Below are positions 40,208 through 48,733 of a stretch of DNA of 64,000 bases, in pieces. Position numbers and translations under genes: made by a program. The notes below the pieces were generated by a model. That model searched no databases. It was not told where the DNA came from and worked only from the letters and a program-made list of their open reading frames with translations. Positions within the stretch are counted from its first letter, which is position 1. Each line of letters starts with the position of its first letter. The stretch is from Embleya sp045207655 (lineage in GTDB: Bacteria; Actinomycetota; Actinomycetes; Streptomycetales; Streptomycetaceae), in contig NZ_CP108785.1 in the NCBI RefSeq assembly GCF_045207655.1, positions 2,170,001 to 2,234,000 of the forward strand, in the 5' to 3' direction.

Positions 40208-43200
40208 GTGACTGAGACGACCCTGTCCCTCCCCCCGGCCCGGCCCGGCCGGCCGCCCGCCGAGCCGGCGCCGGCCGAACCACCGGCCGACCGGTCGCGC
40301 CGGCGGATCCTGCTGCCGGCCTTCTGGGCAGTCGTTTTCGTCGCGTTCCTGGCCGTGTCGCCGGGAAAGATGACCTTCGAGACCAAGCTGGGCGTGGTCA
40401 CCGATCCGTGGGGCTTCATCGGCGACCTGGGCAACCTGTGGCACGACCGGGCCGGCTTCGGCGGCATCGCCGACCAGTACATCGGCTACGCGTTCCCGAT
40501 CCTGCCGTTCTACGCCCTCGCCGACCTGATCCACCTGCCGATCTGGCTCGCCGAGCGGTTGTGGCTCTCGCTGATCGTCACCGCCGCGTTCTGGGGCGCG
40601 CTGCGACTGGCCGAACGGCTGCGCGTGGGCACCGCGCACAGCCGACTGCTGGGCGCGGTGGCGTACGCGCTGTGGCCGACCTTCACCATCGTGATCGGCT
40701 CCACCTCGGCCGCGGTGTTGCCCGGCGCCCTGCTGCCGTGGGTGCTGCTGCCGCTGACCTCGCCGCGCCTGAACCCGCGTACGGCCGCCGCCCGTTCGGC
40801 ATTGCTGATCCCGTTCATGGGCGGGGTCAACGCCGCCTCCACGCTGGCCGCGCTGCTGCCGGTGGGGCTGTACCTGCTCACCCGCCCGGCCGGGCCGGGC
40901 AAGTGGGCGCTGATCGGCTGGTGGATTCCCGGGGCGCTGCTGGCCACCGCGTGGTGGGTGATCCCGCTGCTGTTGCTCGGCGTGTACGGCGAGAACTTCA
41001 TGCCGTACATCGAGCAGGCCCAGACCACCACGAGCACGATGTCCGCGACCGAACTGCTGCGCGGCGCGGGCGACTGGGTGGCCTATCTCAACTTCGGCGA
41101 ACCGTGGTTGCCGGCCGGCTGGACGGTGGCCACCGCCGTGGTCACCGTGCTCTGCTCGGCGTTCGCCGCCGCGCTCGGCCTGGCCGGGCTGGCCAGGCGC
41201 GACCTTCCCGAACGCCGCTGGCTGATCCTGACCGTGCTCATCGTGGCGCTGATCGCCCTTGCCGGGTACGGCGGTTCGTTCGGCGCGCCGTTCCACGGCA
41301 CGGCCCGCGACTGGCTCGACGGGTGGCTGCGCCCGTTCCGCAACATCTACAAGTTCGAACCCGGACTGGCCCTGGCGCTGGTGCTCGGGCTGACCCATCT
41401 GGTCGGCACGGTGAGCGCGAACGAACCGGCGCTGCCCCGACCCGCCCGCCGGTTCGCGCCCGCGCTCGCCGCGCTGCTGATTCTGCCCGGCCTGGCCTGG
41501 CCGTACCTCAACGGCACGGTGCTGCAATCGGGTGCCTTCACCAAGCTGCCCGACCATTGGCGGCACACCGCCGACTGGCTGGACGAACACTCCCCCGACA
41601 GCCGGGCACTGGTGGTCCCCGCGACCGCCCACGGGCTGTACACCTGGGGTTCGCCGATCGACCAGCCACTCGATCCGTTGGCCGATTCGCCGTGGGCGCA
41701 GCGGGACTTCGTCCCGTTCGGCACGCCCGGCGCGCGGCGGATGACGGACGCGGTGGAACAGGCCCTGCTCACCGGCGGCCAGGTTCCCGGGCTGGCCGAC
41801 TTCCTGTCCCGGGCCGGTCTGTACGCGGTGGTGGTCCGCAACGACCTGGACCCGGACCAGATCGGCTACGTGCCGCCGATCACCGTCAAACGCACCCTGG
41901 AGGCCTCCGGCTACCACCGGGTCACCGGTTTCGGGCCGTTGATCACCGGCGGTCGTATCCCCGAGGGCACGCCGGTCCAGGTGCAGGGGCTGTTCACCCG
42001 CCTGCAGGCCGTCGAGATCTACGAGCCCGCCCCGGGCACGCCTCGGCCCGGACGGGTCGGCGGTCGGGCGGTCGCCGACACCGCGCTGCTCAGCGGCGGC
42101 CCGGAGGCGCTGCTGCAACTGTCCGCCGATCCCGGTCTGCGCGACCGCCCCACCGTGCTCACCGGTGACGCCCACCCCGGCATCGACCGGCCCGGCACGC
42201 AGTTCGTCGCGGACGGACTGCGCCGCGCGGACACCCGCTTCGGCCTGGTCAACTCCAACACGTCCTACCCGTACACCGCCGGCGAGCGGAACCCGCCGGA
42301 CAGCACGCAGAACCCCGGATCCGCGCCGAAGCAGATCCTGCCCGTCGACGGGGCCGCCCACCAGAGCACCGCCGTGCTGCGCGGCGCCGCGTCGGTGACC
42401 GCCTCCAGCAGCGGCAACTGGCTCTTCCATCTGCCGCAGTACGACCCGGTGAACGCCTTCGACGGCGACCCGGCGACCGCGTGGGCCGAGGGCAGCCCCG
42501 GCACCCCGGCCGGCCAGTGGCTCGAGGTCGCCTTCACCGCGCCCACCGAGATCCCCGCGTCGCTCTCGCTCACCCCACTGCCCGGCGACGGCATGCGTGC
42601 CGCGCCGACCCGGGTGCGGATCGAGACCGATCGCGGCTCCCAGGAGAGCCTGTTGCGCCCCGAGGGCACGACGCAGCAGGTCAAGGCGCCGCAGGGGGCG
42701 GCGAAGTGGCTCAAGGTCACCATCCTGGACGTGCGGACCGCGCGCTCCGGGCTGTCCGGCGCGGGCTTCGCCGAGGTGGCCATCCCCGGTGTGCAGGTGT
42801 CCCGGCTGCTGCGTCTGCCCACCGACGCCGACCGCTCCGACGCGGAGACCGGGGTCTACTCGATGCACCGGGACAACGACCCCGGTGGGCTCTCGCCGGT
42901 GGCCGCCGAGGACGGGCTGCACCGCCGATTCGAGACCCCCAAGGGCGGTGACTTCGCGTTCGACCTGCGCGCCGTCGCGGTGCCCGGCCCGGAGTTGGAC
43001 CGGCTGGTGGTGGGCGCCGCGCCGGACCAGGCGAAGCGCGTCACCGCGACCGCCGAGTCGACCGGCCACACCGGCCGCTCGCTCAGCGCGCGCAACCTCG
43101 TGGACGGCGACCTGACCACCGCGTGGATCGCCGGCGACCGACCGGTGATCCACCTGAACTGGCCCGATCGCACGAGCATCGACGAGATCATGCTGGGGGC

Positions 43201-44650
43201 GGCCGGCGGATTGTCCACCCGGCCGGAGGAAATCCGGATCGACTCGCCCAACGGTTCGGTGACCGTCGCCGTGGACGAGAACGGGCTGGCCCGGTTCGGG
43301 CCGATCGACACCGACCGGATCACCATCACGATCACCCGCGGCGCGCCGCTGACCGTGCACAACCCGCTCGCCGACAAGCGCTTGCAACTGCCCGTGGGAT
43401 TGAGCGAGATCCACATCCCGGCGTTGGCCCGGCTGCGCACGCCCCCGCCGGACCCGAAGGCGGCGTTCTCGCTGCCGTGCGGGCAGGGACCGCCGTTGGC
43501 GGTGGACGGCGTCATGCACGCCACCAGTGCCTCGGGCACGGTGCGCGACCTGGTCGAACGCCGGTCCGTGACGGTGCGGTTGTGCGCCGCCGAGTCGCCG
43601 GGCGGCGTACTGCCCCTGGGCGCGGGGATGCACACGGTCGAAGCCGGCAACCAGGGGCCGCTACAGATCACCGACGTGACCGCGATCCGAGGGCAACTGC
43701 GGCTCCCGGCCCCGCAGTCCGCGCGATCGGCCACCGCCGCCGACTGGAGCGGCGACCACCGCTCGGTACGGATGGGCGCGGGCGAGGCCACCTACCTCCA
43801 GATGTACGAGAACCGCAACTCCGGCTGGAAGGCCACGCTGCACGGCAAGGAACTGCGCCCGGTCCGGATCGACGGCTGGCAGCAGGGTTGGCTGGTGCCC
43901 GCCGGTTCGGCCGGGACCGTCGAGCTCGAGTACGAGCCGGGCGGGATCTACCGGGGCGGACTGATCGGCGGCGCGGTGGCCCTGGCCGCGCTGATCGCGC
44001 TCGCCTTCGTCCGGCGCCGGAACCGGGACTCGGCCGGGAGCGACGCACCGCCCGCGGCACCGCCGCCGCCCGGCCCGATCCTGGGCGTGCTCGCGCCGAC
44101 CGTCGTGGTCGCCATCGTGGCGGGACCGATCGCGCTGGTGGTGCTCGCGCTCGCGGTGGTCGCTCACCTGCGGCACCGGCTGCTCACGCCGATCGCGCTG
44201 GTGGCGATGGCCGGTGCCGGGATCACGGCGGCGATCGGGGCGGGCGAGCCGATCGCCGGCGGTGAGGGCTCCTTCGGGCCGGCCGCGCAACTGCTCGCGC
44301 TGATCGCGCTGTGCGCGGCACTGGTGACGGTGGGCGGGCCCGATCCCGGCGGCTTGCGGGTCGGGGCTTCCGGTCCCAGGCACGGGCGTTCGCCGTCCGC
44401 GCCGCCTGCGTATCCGCCTGTGGGCACATCCTCCGAGGCGCCGCCCGAAGCCGCGACCACGCCCGTGTCGATGGCCAAACCGGCGCGGGCGGACCGGGAT
44501 CCGGGCTCCGAACCCTCGGCGGTCGGCGACCGGGCCCCGGAGGCCGACACCGCGCCGCTGCCGACGGTGCGGCCGGACGGTGGGAAACCCGCGCCGACCG
44601 ATCGGGAACCCCCGTCGGACGGCAGGACGAAGGAGATCGAACACCCATGA
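40208..44650 (+). CDS. AftD-like alpha-(1->3)-arabinofuranosyltransferase (DUF3367)
   Basis: 1480 residues. The N-terminal half is a GT-C membrane domain with about ten helices (FETKLGVVTDPWGFIGDLGN, IADQYIGYAFPILPFYAL). A large outer region carries two discoidin/F5-8C-like beta domains (VNAFDGDPATAWAEG near 735; NLVDGDLTTAWIAGDRP near 970). Further membrane helices lie at about 1255-1380, then a disordered charged tail. AftD of mycobacteria adds arabinofuranose from decaprenyl-phospho-arabinose. Streptomyces-type walls lack arabinogalactan, so the acceptor must differ. GTG follows GGAGG. The stop overlaps the next start (ATGA). Confidence 0.88.
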   Translation: MTETTLSLPPARPGRPPAEPAPAEPPADRSRRRILLPAFWAVVFVAFLAVSPGKMTFETKLGVVTDPWGFIGDLGNLWHDRAGFGGIADQYIGYAFPILPFYALADLIHLPIWLAERLWLSLIVTAAFWGALRLAERLRVGTAHSRLLGAVAYALWPTFTIVIGSTSAAVLPGALLPWVLLPLTSPRLNPRTAAARSALLIPFMGGVNAASTLAALLPVGLYLLTRPAGPGKWALIGWWIPGALLATAWWVIPLLLLGVYGENFMPYIEQAQTTTSTMSATELLRGAGDWVAYLNFGEPWLPAGWTVATAVVTVLCSAFAAALGLAGLARRDLPERRWLILTVLIVALIALAGYGGSFGAPFHGTARDWLDGWLRPFRNIYKFEPGLALALVLGLTHLVGTVSANEPALPRPARRFAPALAALLILPGLAWPYLNGTVLQSGAFTKLPDHWRHTADWLDEHSPDSRALVVPATAHGLYTWGSPIDQPLDPLADSPWAQRDFVPFGTPGARRMTDAVEQALLTGGQVPGLADFLSRAGLYAVVVRNDLDPDQIGYVPPITVKRTLEASGYHRVTGFGPLITGGRIPEGTPVQVQGLFTRLQAVEIYEPAPGTPRPGRVGGRAVADTALLSGGPEALLQLSADPGLRDRPTVLTGDAHPGIDRPGTQFVADGLRRADTRFGLVNSNTSYPYTAGERNPPDSTQNPGSAPKQILPVDGAAHQSTAVLRGAASVTASSSGNWLFHLPQYDPVNAFDGDPATAWAEGSPGTPAGQWLEVAFTAPTEIPASLSLTPLPGDGMRAAPTRVRIETDRGSQESLLRPEGTTQQVKAPQGAAKWLKVTILDVRTARSGLSGAGFAEVAIPGVQVSRLLRLPTDADRSDAETGVYSMHRDNDPGGLSPVAAEDGLHRRFETPKGGDFAFDLRAVAVPGPELDRLVVGAAPDQAKRVTATAESTGHTGRSLSARNLVDGDLTTAWIAGDRPVIHLNWPDRTSIDEIMLGAAGGLSTRPEEIRIDSPNGSVTVAVDENGLARFGPIDTDRITITITRGAPLTVHNPLADKRLQLPVGLSEIHIPALARLRTPPPDPKAAFSLPCGQGPPLAVDGVMHATSASGTVRDLVERRSVTVRLCAAESPGGVLPLGAGMHTVEAGNQGPLQITDVTAIRGQLRLPAPQSARSATAADWSGDHRSVRMGAGEATYLQMYENRNSGWKATLHGKELRPVRIDGWQQGWLVPAGSAGTVELEYEPGGIYRGGLIGGAVALAALIALAFVRRRNRDSAGSDAPPAAPPPPGPILGVLAPTVVVAIVAGPIALVVLALAVVAHLRHRLLTPIALVAMAGAGITAAIGAGEPIAGGEGSFGPAAQLLALIALCAALVTVGGPDPGGLRVGASGPRHGRSPSAPPAYPPVGTSSEAPPEAATTPVSMAKPARADRDPGSEPSAVGDRAPEADTAPLPTVRPDGGKPAPTDREPPSDGRTKEIEHP

Positions 44651-46032
44651 CCGCAGTGCGCCCGGCTCGGCGCGAACACCCGGTCGAGCCGGCCCTCGCC
44701 CGGATCCCGTTCCCACACATCGACGAGATGTCCCGACAGGGTCAGCGGCCCGGTGAGCCGATCGCGGTGCACATGGAGATCCGGCTGCCCGGTCAGCCGG
44801 ATCCGGCCAGGCTGCGCGCCGCGTTCGGCGCCGCACTGCGCCGGCACTCCCGAATCCTGGTCCGCGAGGCGCCCGGTCGGTGGTATCGGCGGCGCTACGA
44901 GTGGGAGCTCACCGGCGCCCCCGACGTCGAACCGGTCGGCTTCCCGCCACCCGGCCCGGACGCCTTGGCCCGGGCCCGGGCACTCGCCCTGGTCGAGGCA
45001 CCTCCGCTGACCCTGTCGCCGCCGGTGCGGCTGGACGTGATCCGCTCGTCGGCGACCTCCGGCGGATGCGTCCTGCTGTGCCGCATCCACCACACCGCCC
45101 TCGACGGGCCCTCGTTCCTGCGCGTGCTGGCCACGGCGGCCGAGTTGTACGGCGGGGCCGGCACCGGGCCCACCTCGGACCGGGCCGCACCGGCCTGCGC
45201 CGAGGACCCGGAACAGGCCATCCTCGACCCGGGCCCCGCCCTGGCCCGTTCGGCCCGGGTCGCGCCGGACCCCGCACGCGGGGCCGGGCACCGCGCCGGC
45301 AACGGCCTGGTGCTCGGCGAACTGCCGCTCCCCCCGCGTCCACCCGGCGCCGCGTACACCGTCAACGACCAACTCCTGGTGGTCACCTGCCTGATGATCG
45401 CCCACTGGAACCGGCTGCACGGCGCGCCGACCCGGCCGATCCGGATCACCATGCCGGTCGACGACCGCCCGCGTGGTGTCGACATGCCCATCGGCAACGG
45501 CACCCGACTGGTCGACGTCGCGTTCGGCGCCCGGGAGTACGACAAGGAACCGGACCCGGAGACGATCCTTGCCCTGCTCCGGCGCACGGCCCGCCGGACC
45601 AAGGCACTCAGGGCCGCTCCCCGCCCCCCGCTCGGCCGCGGCGCGGCACTGCTGACCGCCCCGCTCCTGCCGGTCGACCTGCGGGCCTCGATCACCCGCG
45701 GTCTGGGCCGCGCGCTCGGGCCCTGGACCTCGACGACGCTGCTCAGCAACCTCGGCCGGATCCCCTATCCGCTGGACTTCGGCGACGCGGGCCGGGCGAA
45801 CGCGGTCTGGGTCTCGGCGCCCACCCGGATGCCCCGGGGACTGACGGTGACCACCACCGGCACCCTCGGCCGCCTGCATGTGGGGCTGCGCTGGTCGCGC
45901 GCGCTGCTGACGGACGCGGCCGGCCGGGAGCTGTACGGCCTCTTCGAGGATTACCTGTCCGCCGTCTCGGCGGCCGCGCGCTCCTCGGCCGTGGTCGCCG
46001 ACCCGATCGCGCACGAGGGGGGTTCGCGATGA
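44647..46032 (+). CDS. Condensation-domain-like acyltransferase (HHxxxDG)
   Basis: 461 residues. LLCRIHHTALDGPSFLRVL holds the HHxxxDG catalytic motif (His148, His149, Asp153, Gly154) shared by NRPS condensation domains, PapA and wax-ester acyltransferases. DRPRGVDMPIGNGTRLVDVA and STTLLSNLGRIPYPLDFGDA match the second half of the fold (solvent channel, latch region). No carrier or adenylation domain is nearby, so it is not part of an NRPS. Start and stop both overlap neighbours by four bases. The likely role is acylation of the glycan or glycolipid made by the cluster, by analogy with PapA acyltransferases. Confidence 0.82.
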   Translation: MTAVRPARREHPVEPALARIPFPHIDEMSRQGQRPGEPIAVHMEIRLPGQPDPARLRAAFGAALRRHSRILVREAPGRWYRRRYEWELTGAPDVEPVGFPPPGPDALARARALALVEAPPLTLSPPVRLDVIRSSATSGGCVLLCRIHHTALDGPSFLRVLATAAELYGGAGTGPTSDRAAPACAEDPEQAILDPGPALARSARVAPDPARGAGHRAGNGLVLGELPLPPRPPGAAYTVNDQLLVVTCLMIAHWNRLHGAPTRPIRITMPVDDRPRGVDMPIGNGTRLVDVAFGAREYDKEPDPETILALLRRTARRTKALRAAPRPPLGRGAALLTAPLLPVDLRASITRGLGRALGPWTSTTLLSNLGRIPYPLDFGDAGRANAVWVSAPTRMPRGLTVTTTGTLGRLHVGLRWSRALLTDAAGRELYGLFEDYLSAVSAAARSSAVVADPIAHEGGSR

Positions 46033-46748
46033 GCGACACCTCCCCCGCCGGCCTGCGCGCGTTCTACGAGAACCCGGCGGTACCGGTCGCCTCCGGCCCC
46101 GAGCGCAGCCGGCGCCAGGCCAGGATGCTGGCCCGGGCGTTGGGCCCGGGGCCGGCGGTGGTGGTCGACATCGGGTGCGGCGACGGCTCGGCGGCCTCGT
46201 TCGCCGGCCCCACCCCGGCCGGACACACCCTGGTGGGCATCGACTGGTCGCAGGACGCGCTGCGCCGGGCGAGCCACCACATGCGCCACCTGGTGCGCGG
46301 CGAACTCACGGACGGTGGACTGCCGTTGGCCGACGGCGGCGTGGACGCCGCGGTGTTCGCCGAGGTGCTGGAGCACCTGGTGGATCCGGACGCGGCGCTG
46401 GACGAACTGCGCCGGGTGCTCAAGCCGCGCGGCCACCTCATGCTCTCCACACCGAACCTGGCCGCGTGGTACAACCGCGCGCTGCTCCTCGCGGGCGTGC
46501 AGCCGATCTTCTCCGAGGTCAGCCTGCGCGGCATCCACGGCCGACCGGGCTCGCAGGTGGTCGGCCACCTGCGGCTGTACACCGCCCGCGCCCTGCGCGA
46601 GCTCCTCACCGCGTCCGGCTTCGAGGTGGTGCGCATCGCGGGGGCGCCGTTCCACGGCGTGCCCCGGGTACTCAGGCCGCTGGATCGGGTTGCGTGCGCG
46701 GCCCCCTCGCTCGCCTCGATCCTGCTCGCGCACGCCCGGCGGGTCTAG
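46029..46748 (+). CDS. Class I SAM-dependent methyltransferase
   Basis: 239 residues. VVVDIGCGDGSAASFAG is the SAM loop, VGIDWSQDALRRASHHM gives the acidic strand end, and DAAVFAEVLEHLVDPDAALD then LRRVLKPRGHLMLSTPNLAA give a UbiE/Methyltransf_11 core. It overlaps the preceding acyltransferase stop (ATGA) and is followed after two bases by the transporter gene. Second methyltransferase of the cluster; substrate inferred to be a glycan or lipid intermediate. Confidence 0.88.
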   Translation: MSDTSPAGLRAFYENPAVPVASGPERSRRQARMLARALGPGPAVVVDIGCGDGSAASFAGPTPAGHTLVGIDWSQDALRRASHHMRHLVRGELTDGGLPLADGGVDAAVFAEVLEHLVDPDAALDELRRVLKPRGHLMLSTPNLAAWYNRALLLAGVQPIFSEVSLRGIHGRPGSQVVGHLRLYTARALRELLTASGFEVVRIAGAPFHGVPRVLRPLDRVACAAPSLASILLAHARRV

Positions 46749-46750
46749 CC

Positions 46751-47680
46751 GTGTGGTGGGGAGTGGCCGCGGCGCTGCTGGCCAACGTGCTCTACAGCAC
46801 CGGATTCGTGCTGGAGAAACGGGCGTTGGGCAACCTTCCGGCACTGACCGCCGGTCGGCCGCTGCGGCTGATCCGCTCGCTTCTGGGCAGCCCGGCGTGG
46901 CTTGCCGGCTCGCTCGCGCTGGCGGCCGGGTTCGGTGCCCAACTCGCGGTCTACCGCACGCTGCCCATCGCCGCGGCGCAGGGCCTGTTCGTCGCGGGCC
47001 TGGTGCTGCTGCTCCTGCTGTCCTCGGTGATCCTGGGCGAACGGCCCACCGTACGCGAACGGGTGGGCGTGCTCGCCGTGCTCGCCGCGCTGGCGATGGT
47101 CGTCGCCTCGTTGCGCGACGCGGACCCGGTCGGCGACCACGCCCCGACCGGCCGGCTCCTGGCGGTCTGTCTGCCGGCGCTCGCGGCCGGGCTGTGGCTG
47201 TATCTGGCCGCCGGCCGTCGGGCCCGGGACCCGTCCCGTCCACCGGCCACCGGCGTCGAGTACGGCGTCGCGATGGGCCTGCTGTACGGGGTGAGTTCGC
47301 TGGCCGTCAAGGGCGTCTCCGGCCGGCTCACCGGGCACGGCGTCGGCGACACGGTGCTCGCTCTGCTCCGAACGCCACACCCCTATCTGCTCGTCGGCAC
47401 CGGCGCGGCCGGACTGGTCTTGTCCCAGGCCGCGTTGCAACGCTGTCGGGCGTCGCTGATCGTGCCGGTGTGCACCACGGTGTCCGCGCTGTTCACCGCC
47501 GTGCTCGGCAGCCTCGCCTTCGGCGAGTCGCTGCCGCACGACCGGCTGCGGCTGATCCTGCGCCTGGTCGGCGGCACGCTCGCCGTCGCCGTCCTGATCG
47601 TCCTGCCCCGGCACGAGGAACCCCCCGCCGCGCCGGCCGAAGTCCCCGCCCTGGTTGAGGAGTCGCCCGATGGAACCTGA
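46751..47680 (+). CDS. EamA/DMT-superfamily transporter
   Basis: 309 residues with about nine to ten membrane helices. WWGVAAALLANVLYSTGFVLEKRAL (residues 2 onward, shown in part by VWWGVAAALLANVLYS) is the first helix of DMT/SMR-like proteins, and SQAALQRCRASLIVPVCTTV is the conserved helix of the second half. The GTG start lies two bases after the methyltransferase stop. DMT-family members include flippases of lipid-linked sugars (ArnE/F-like). In this cluster it may move a lipid-linked sugar donor or glycolipid across the membrane, which is inference; metabolite export is the alternative. Confidence 0.84.
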   Translation: MWWGVAAALLANVLYSTGFVLEKRALGNLPALTAGRPLRLIRSLLGSPAWLAGSLALAAGFGAQLAVYRTLPIAAAQGLFVAGLVLLLLLSSVILGERPTVRERVGVLAVLAALAMVVASLRDADPVGDHAPTGRLLAVCLPALAAGLWLYLAAGRRARDPSRPPATGVEYGVAMGLLYGVSSLAVKGVSGRLTGHGVGDTVLALLRTPHPYLLVGTGAAGLVLSQAALQRCRASLIVPVCTTVSALFTAVLGSLAFGESLPHDRLRLILRLVGGTLAVAVLIVLPRHEEPPAAPAEVPALVEESPDGT

Positions 47681-47879
47681 CGATCCGCTGCTGCGAATCC
47701 TGGCCTGCCCGCTCGACAAGGGACCCCTGACCCTGCTGCTCCCGGAGGACGCCTTGTACAACCCGCGACTGCGCCGCCGCTACCCGATCGTCGACGGCAT
47801 CCCCCAGCTTCTCCCCTCCTCCGGCGTCCGCGTCTCCGACGACGAGCACGCCCGGATCAGCCTGCGGATCGACCGATGA
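47670..47879 (+). CDS. Trm112 family (UPF0434) small protein
   Basis: 69 residues. LLRILACPLDKGPLTLLLPE opens the fold, and NPRLRRRYPIVDGIPQLLP is the conserved Trm112 segment. Only one Cys of the usual zinc set is present. In eukaryotes Trm112 activates several methyltransferases. Here the start overlaps the end of the transporter gene by 11 bases and the stop overlaps the start of an FkbM-type methyltransferase (ATGA), so a methyltransferase-partner role is attractive but unproven. Confidence 0.85.
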   Translation: MEPDDPLLRILACPLDKGPLTLLLPEDALYNPRLRRRYPIVDGIPQLLPSSGVRVSDDEHARISLRIDR

Positions 47880-48664
47880 CGCTGGCCGCCCGGCTCGCGC
47901 CCCGGGTGTCGCCGAGGTTGGTCCGCACCGCGGTGGACGTGCTGTACCCGCGCTTCGAACCCGAGTTGCGGCGGATCGCCGACTTCGTGCCGCGCGGCGG
48001 CACGGCGGTGGACGTGGGCGGCTGGTACGGGCCGTGGTCGCGGCGCCTGGCGCGGCGCGCGGAGTCGGTGGTGACGGTGGAGCCGGTGCCGCGTCTGGCC
48101 CGGCTGCTGGACGCCGGTACGCCCGCCAATGTGCGGGTGGTGGCCGCCGCCGCGGGCGACCGGGGCACCGGCACCGTCGCGCTGTGGCTGCCCCCGGGGG
48201 ATCAGGGTGATCGCGGCGTCTCGTCGCTGGTCCGCAGGGAGATCCACGATCGCGCACTGGACGTGCCGTGCGTGCGGCTGGACGATCTCGGTTTGACCGG
48301 GGTCACCTTCGTCAAGATCGACGTGGACGGCAGCGAGTCGGCCGTGTTGCACGGCGCCCTGGAGACCGTGCGGCGCGATCGCCCGGCGCTGTTCATCGAG
48401 GTGGAGGCGCGCATCGGGTCGCCGGAGCCGGTGCTCGATTTTCTGGCGGAACTGGACTATCGCGGCTGGGTGTTGCCGGGCAGAAGCTGGGTTCCGCTGG
48501 CCGACTTCGACCTCGCCGGTCACCAGGCCGAGACCGCGCACGTCGCCGAACGCGGCTTGTTGCGCCGCACGTTGGCGCCGTTCAGCCGACGCTATGTCAA
48601 CTCGGTGCTGTTCCTGCCGGCGGCACGTCGCCCGGGCCCGGCCGGACCCGGGTCGCCCGGCTGA
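47876..48664 (+). CDS. FkbM family methyltransferase
   Basis: 262 residues. GGTAVDVGGWYGPWSRRLAR replaces the usual DVGANxG SAM loop, VVTVEPVPRLARLLD follows, and TFVKIDVDGSESAVLHGALE is the FkbM hallmark. RPALFIEVEARIG and FLAELDYRGWVLPGRSW complete the core. FkbM enzymes O-methylate sugars and polyketides. It is the last gene of the glycan cluster and is coupled to the Trm112-like gene; a strong hairpin follows the stop. Confidence 0.88.
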   Translation: MTLAARLAPRVSPRLVRTAVDVLYPRFEPELRRIADFVPRGGTAVDVGGWYGPWSRRLARRAESVVTVEPVPRLARLLDAGTPANVRVVAAAAGDRGTGTVALWLPPGDQGDRGVSSLVRREIHDRALDVPCVRLDDLGLTGVTFVKIDVDGSESAVLHGALETVRRDRPALFIEVEARIGSPEPVLDFLAELDYRGWVLPGRSWVPLADFDLAGHQAETAHVAERGLLRRTLAPFSRRYVNSVLFLPAARRPGPAGPGSPG

Positions 48665-48693
48665 ACCCCGCGCGGCTCCCCAGGCGGGTTCGT

Positions 48694-48727
48694 CGGTCGG
48701 GGGCGGCGGGCATGACGCCCCCGACCG
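48694..48727. terminator. Bidirectional hairpin terminator
   Basis: CGGTCGGGGGCG and CGCCCCCGACCG form a perfect 12-bp stem with a 10-base loop between the convergent FkbM-type and response-regulator genes. Confidence 0.85.
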
Positions 48728-48733
48728 GCGGGC

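Noticed and set aside
39248..43633. A 1461-residue open frame antisense to the glycosyltransferase and AftD-like genes
   Set aside because: It is a GC-skew shadow: low-complexity Gln/Arg/Gly-rich translation with no recognisable domain, lying opposite well-supported genes.
44647..46032. HHxxxDG protein considered as a stand-alone NRPS condensation enzyme
   Set aside because: No adenylation, carrier or thioesterase domains are nearby, and the coupling is to glycan genes.
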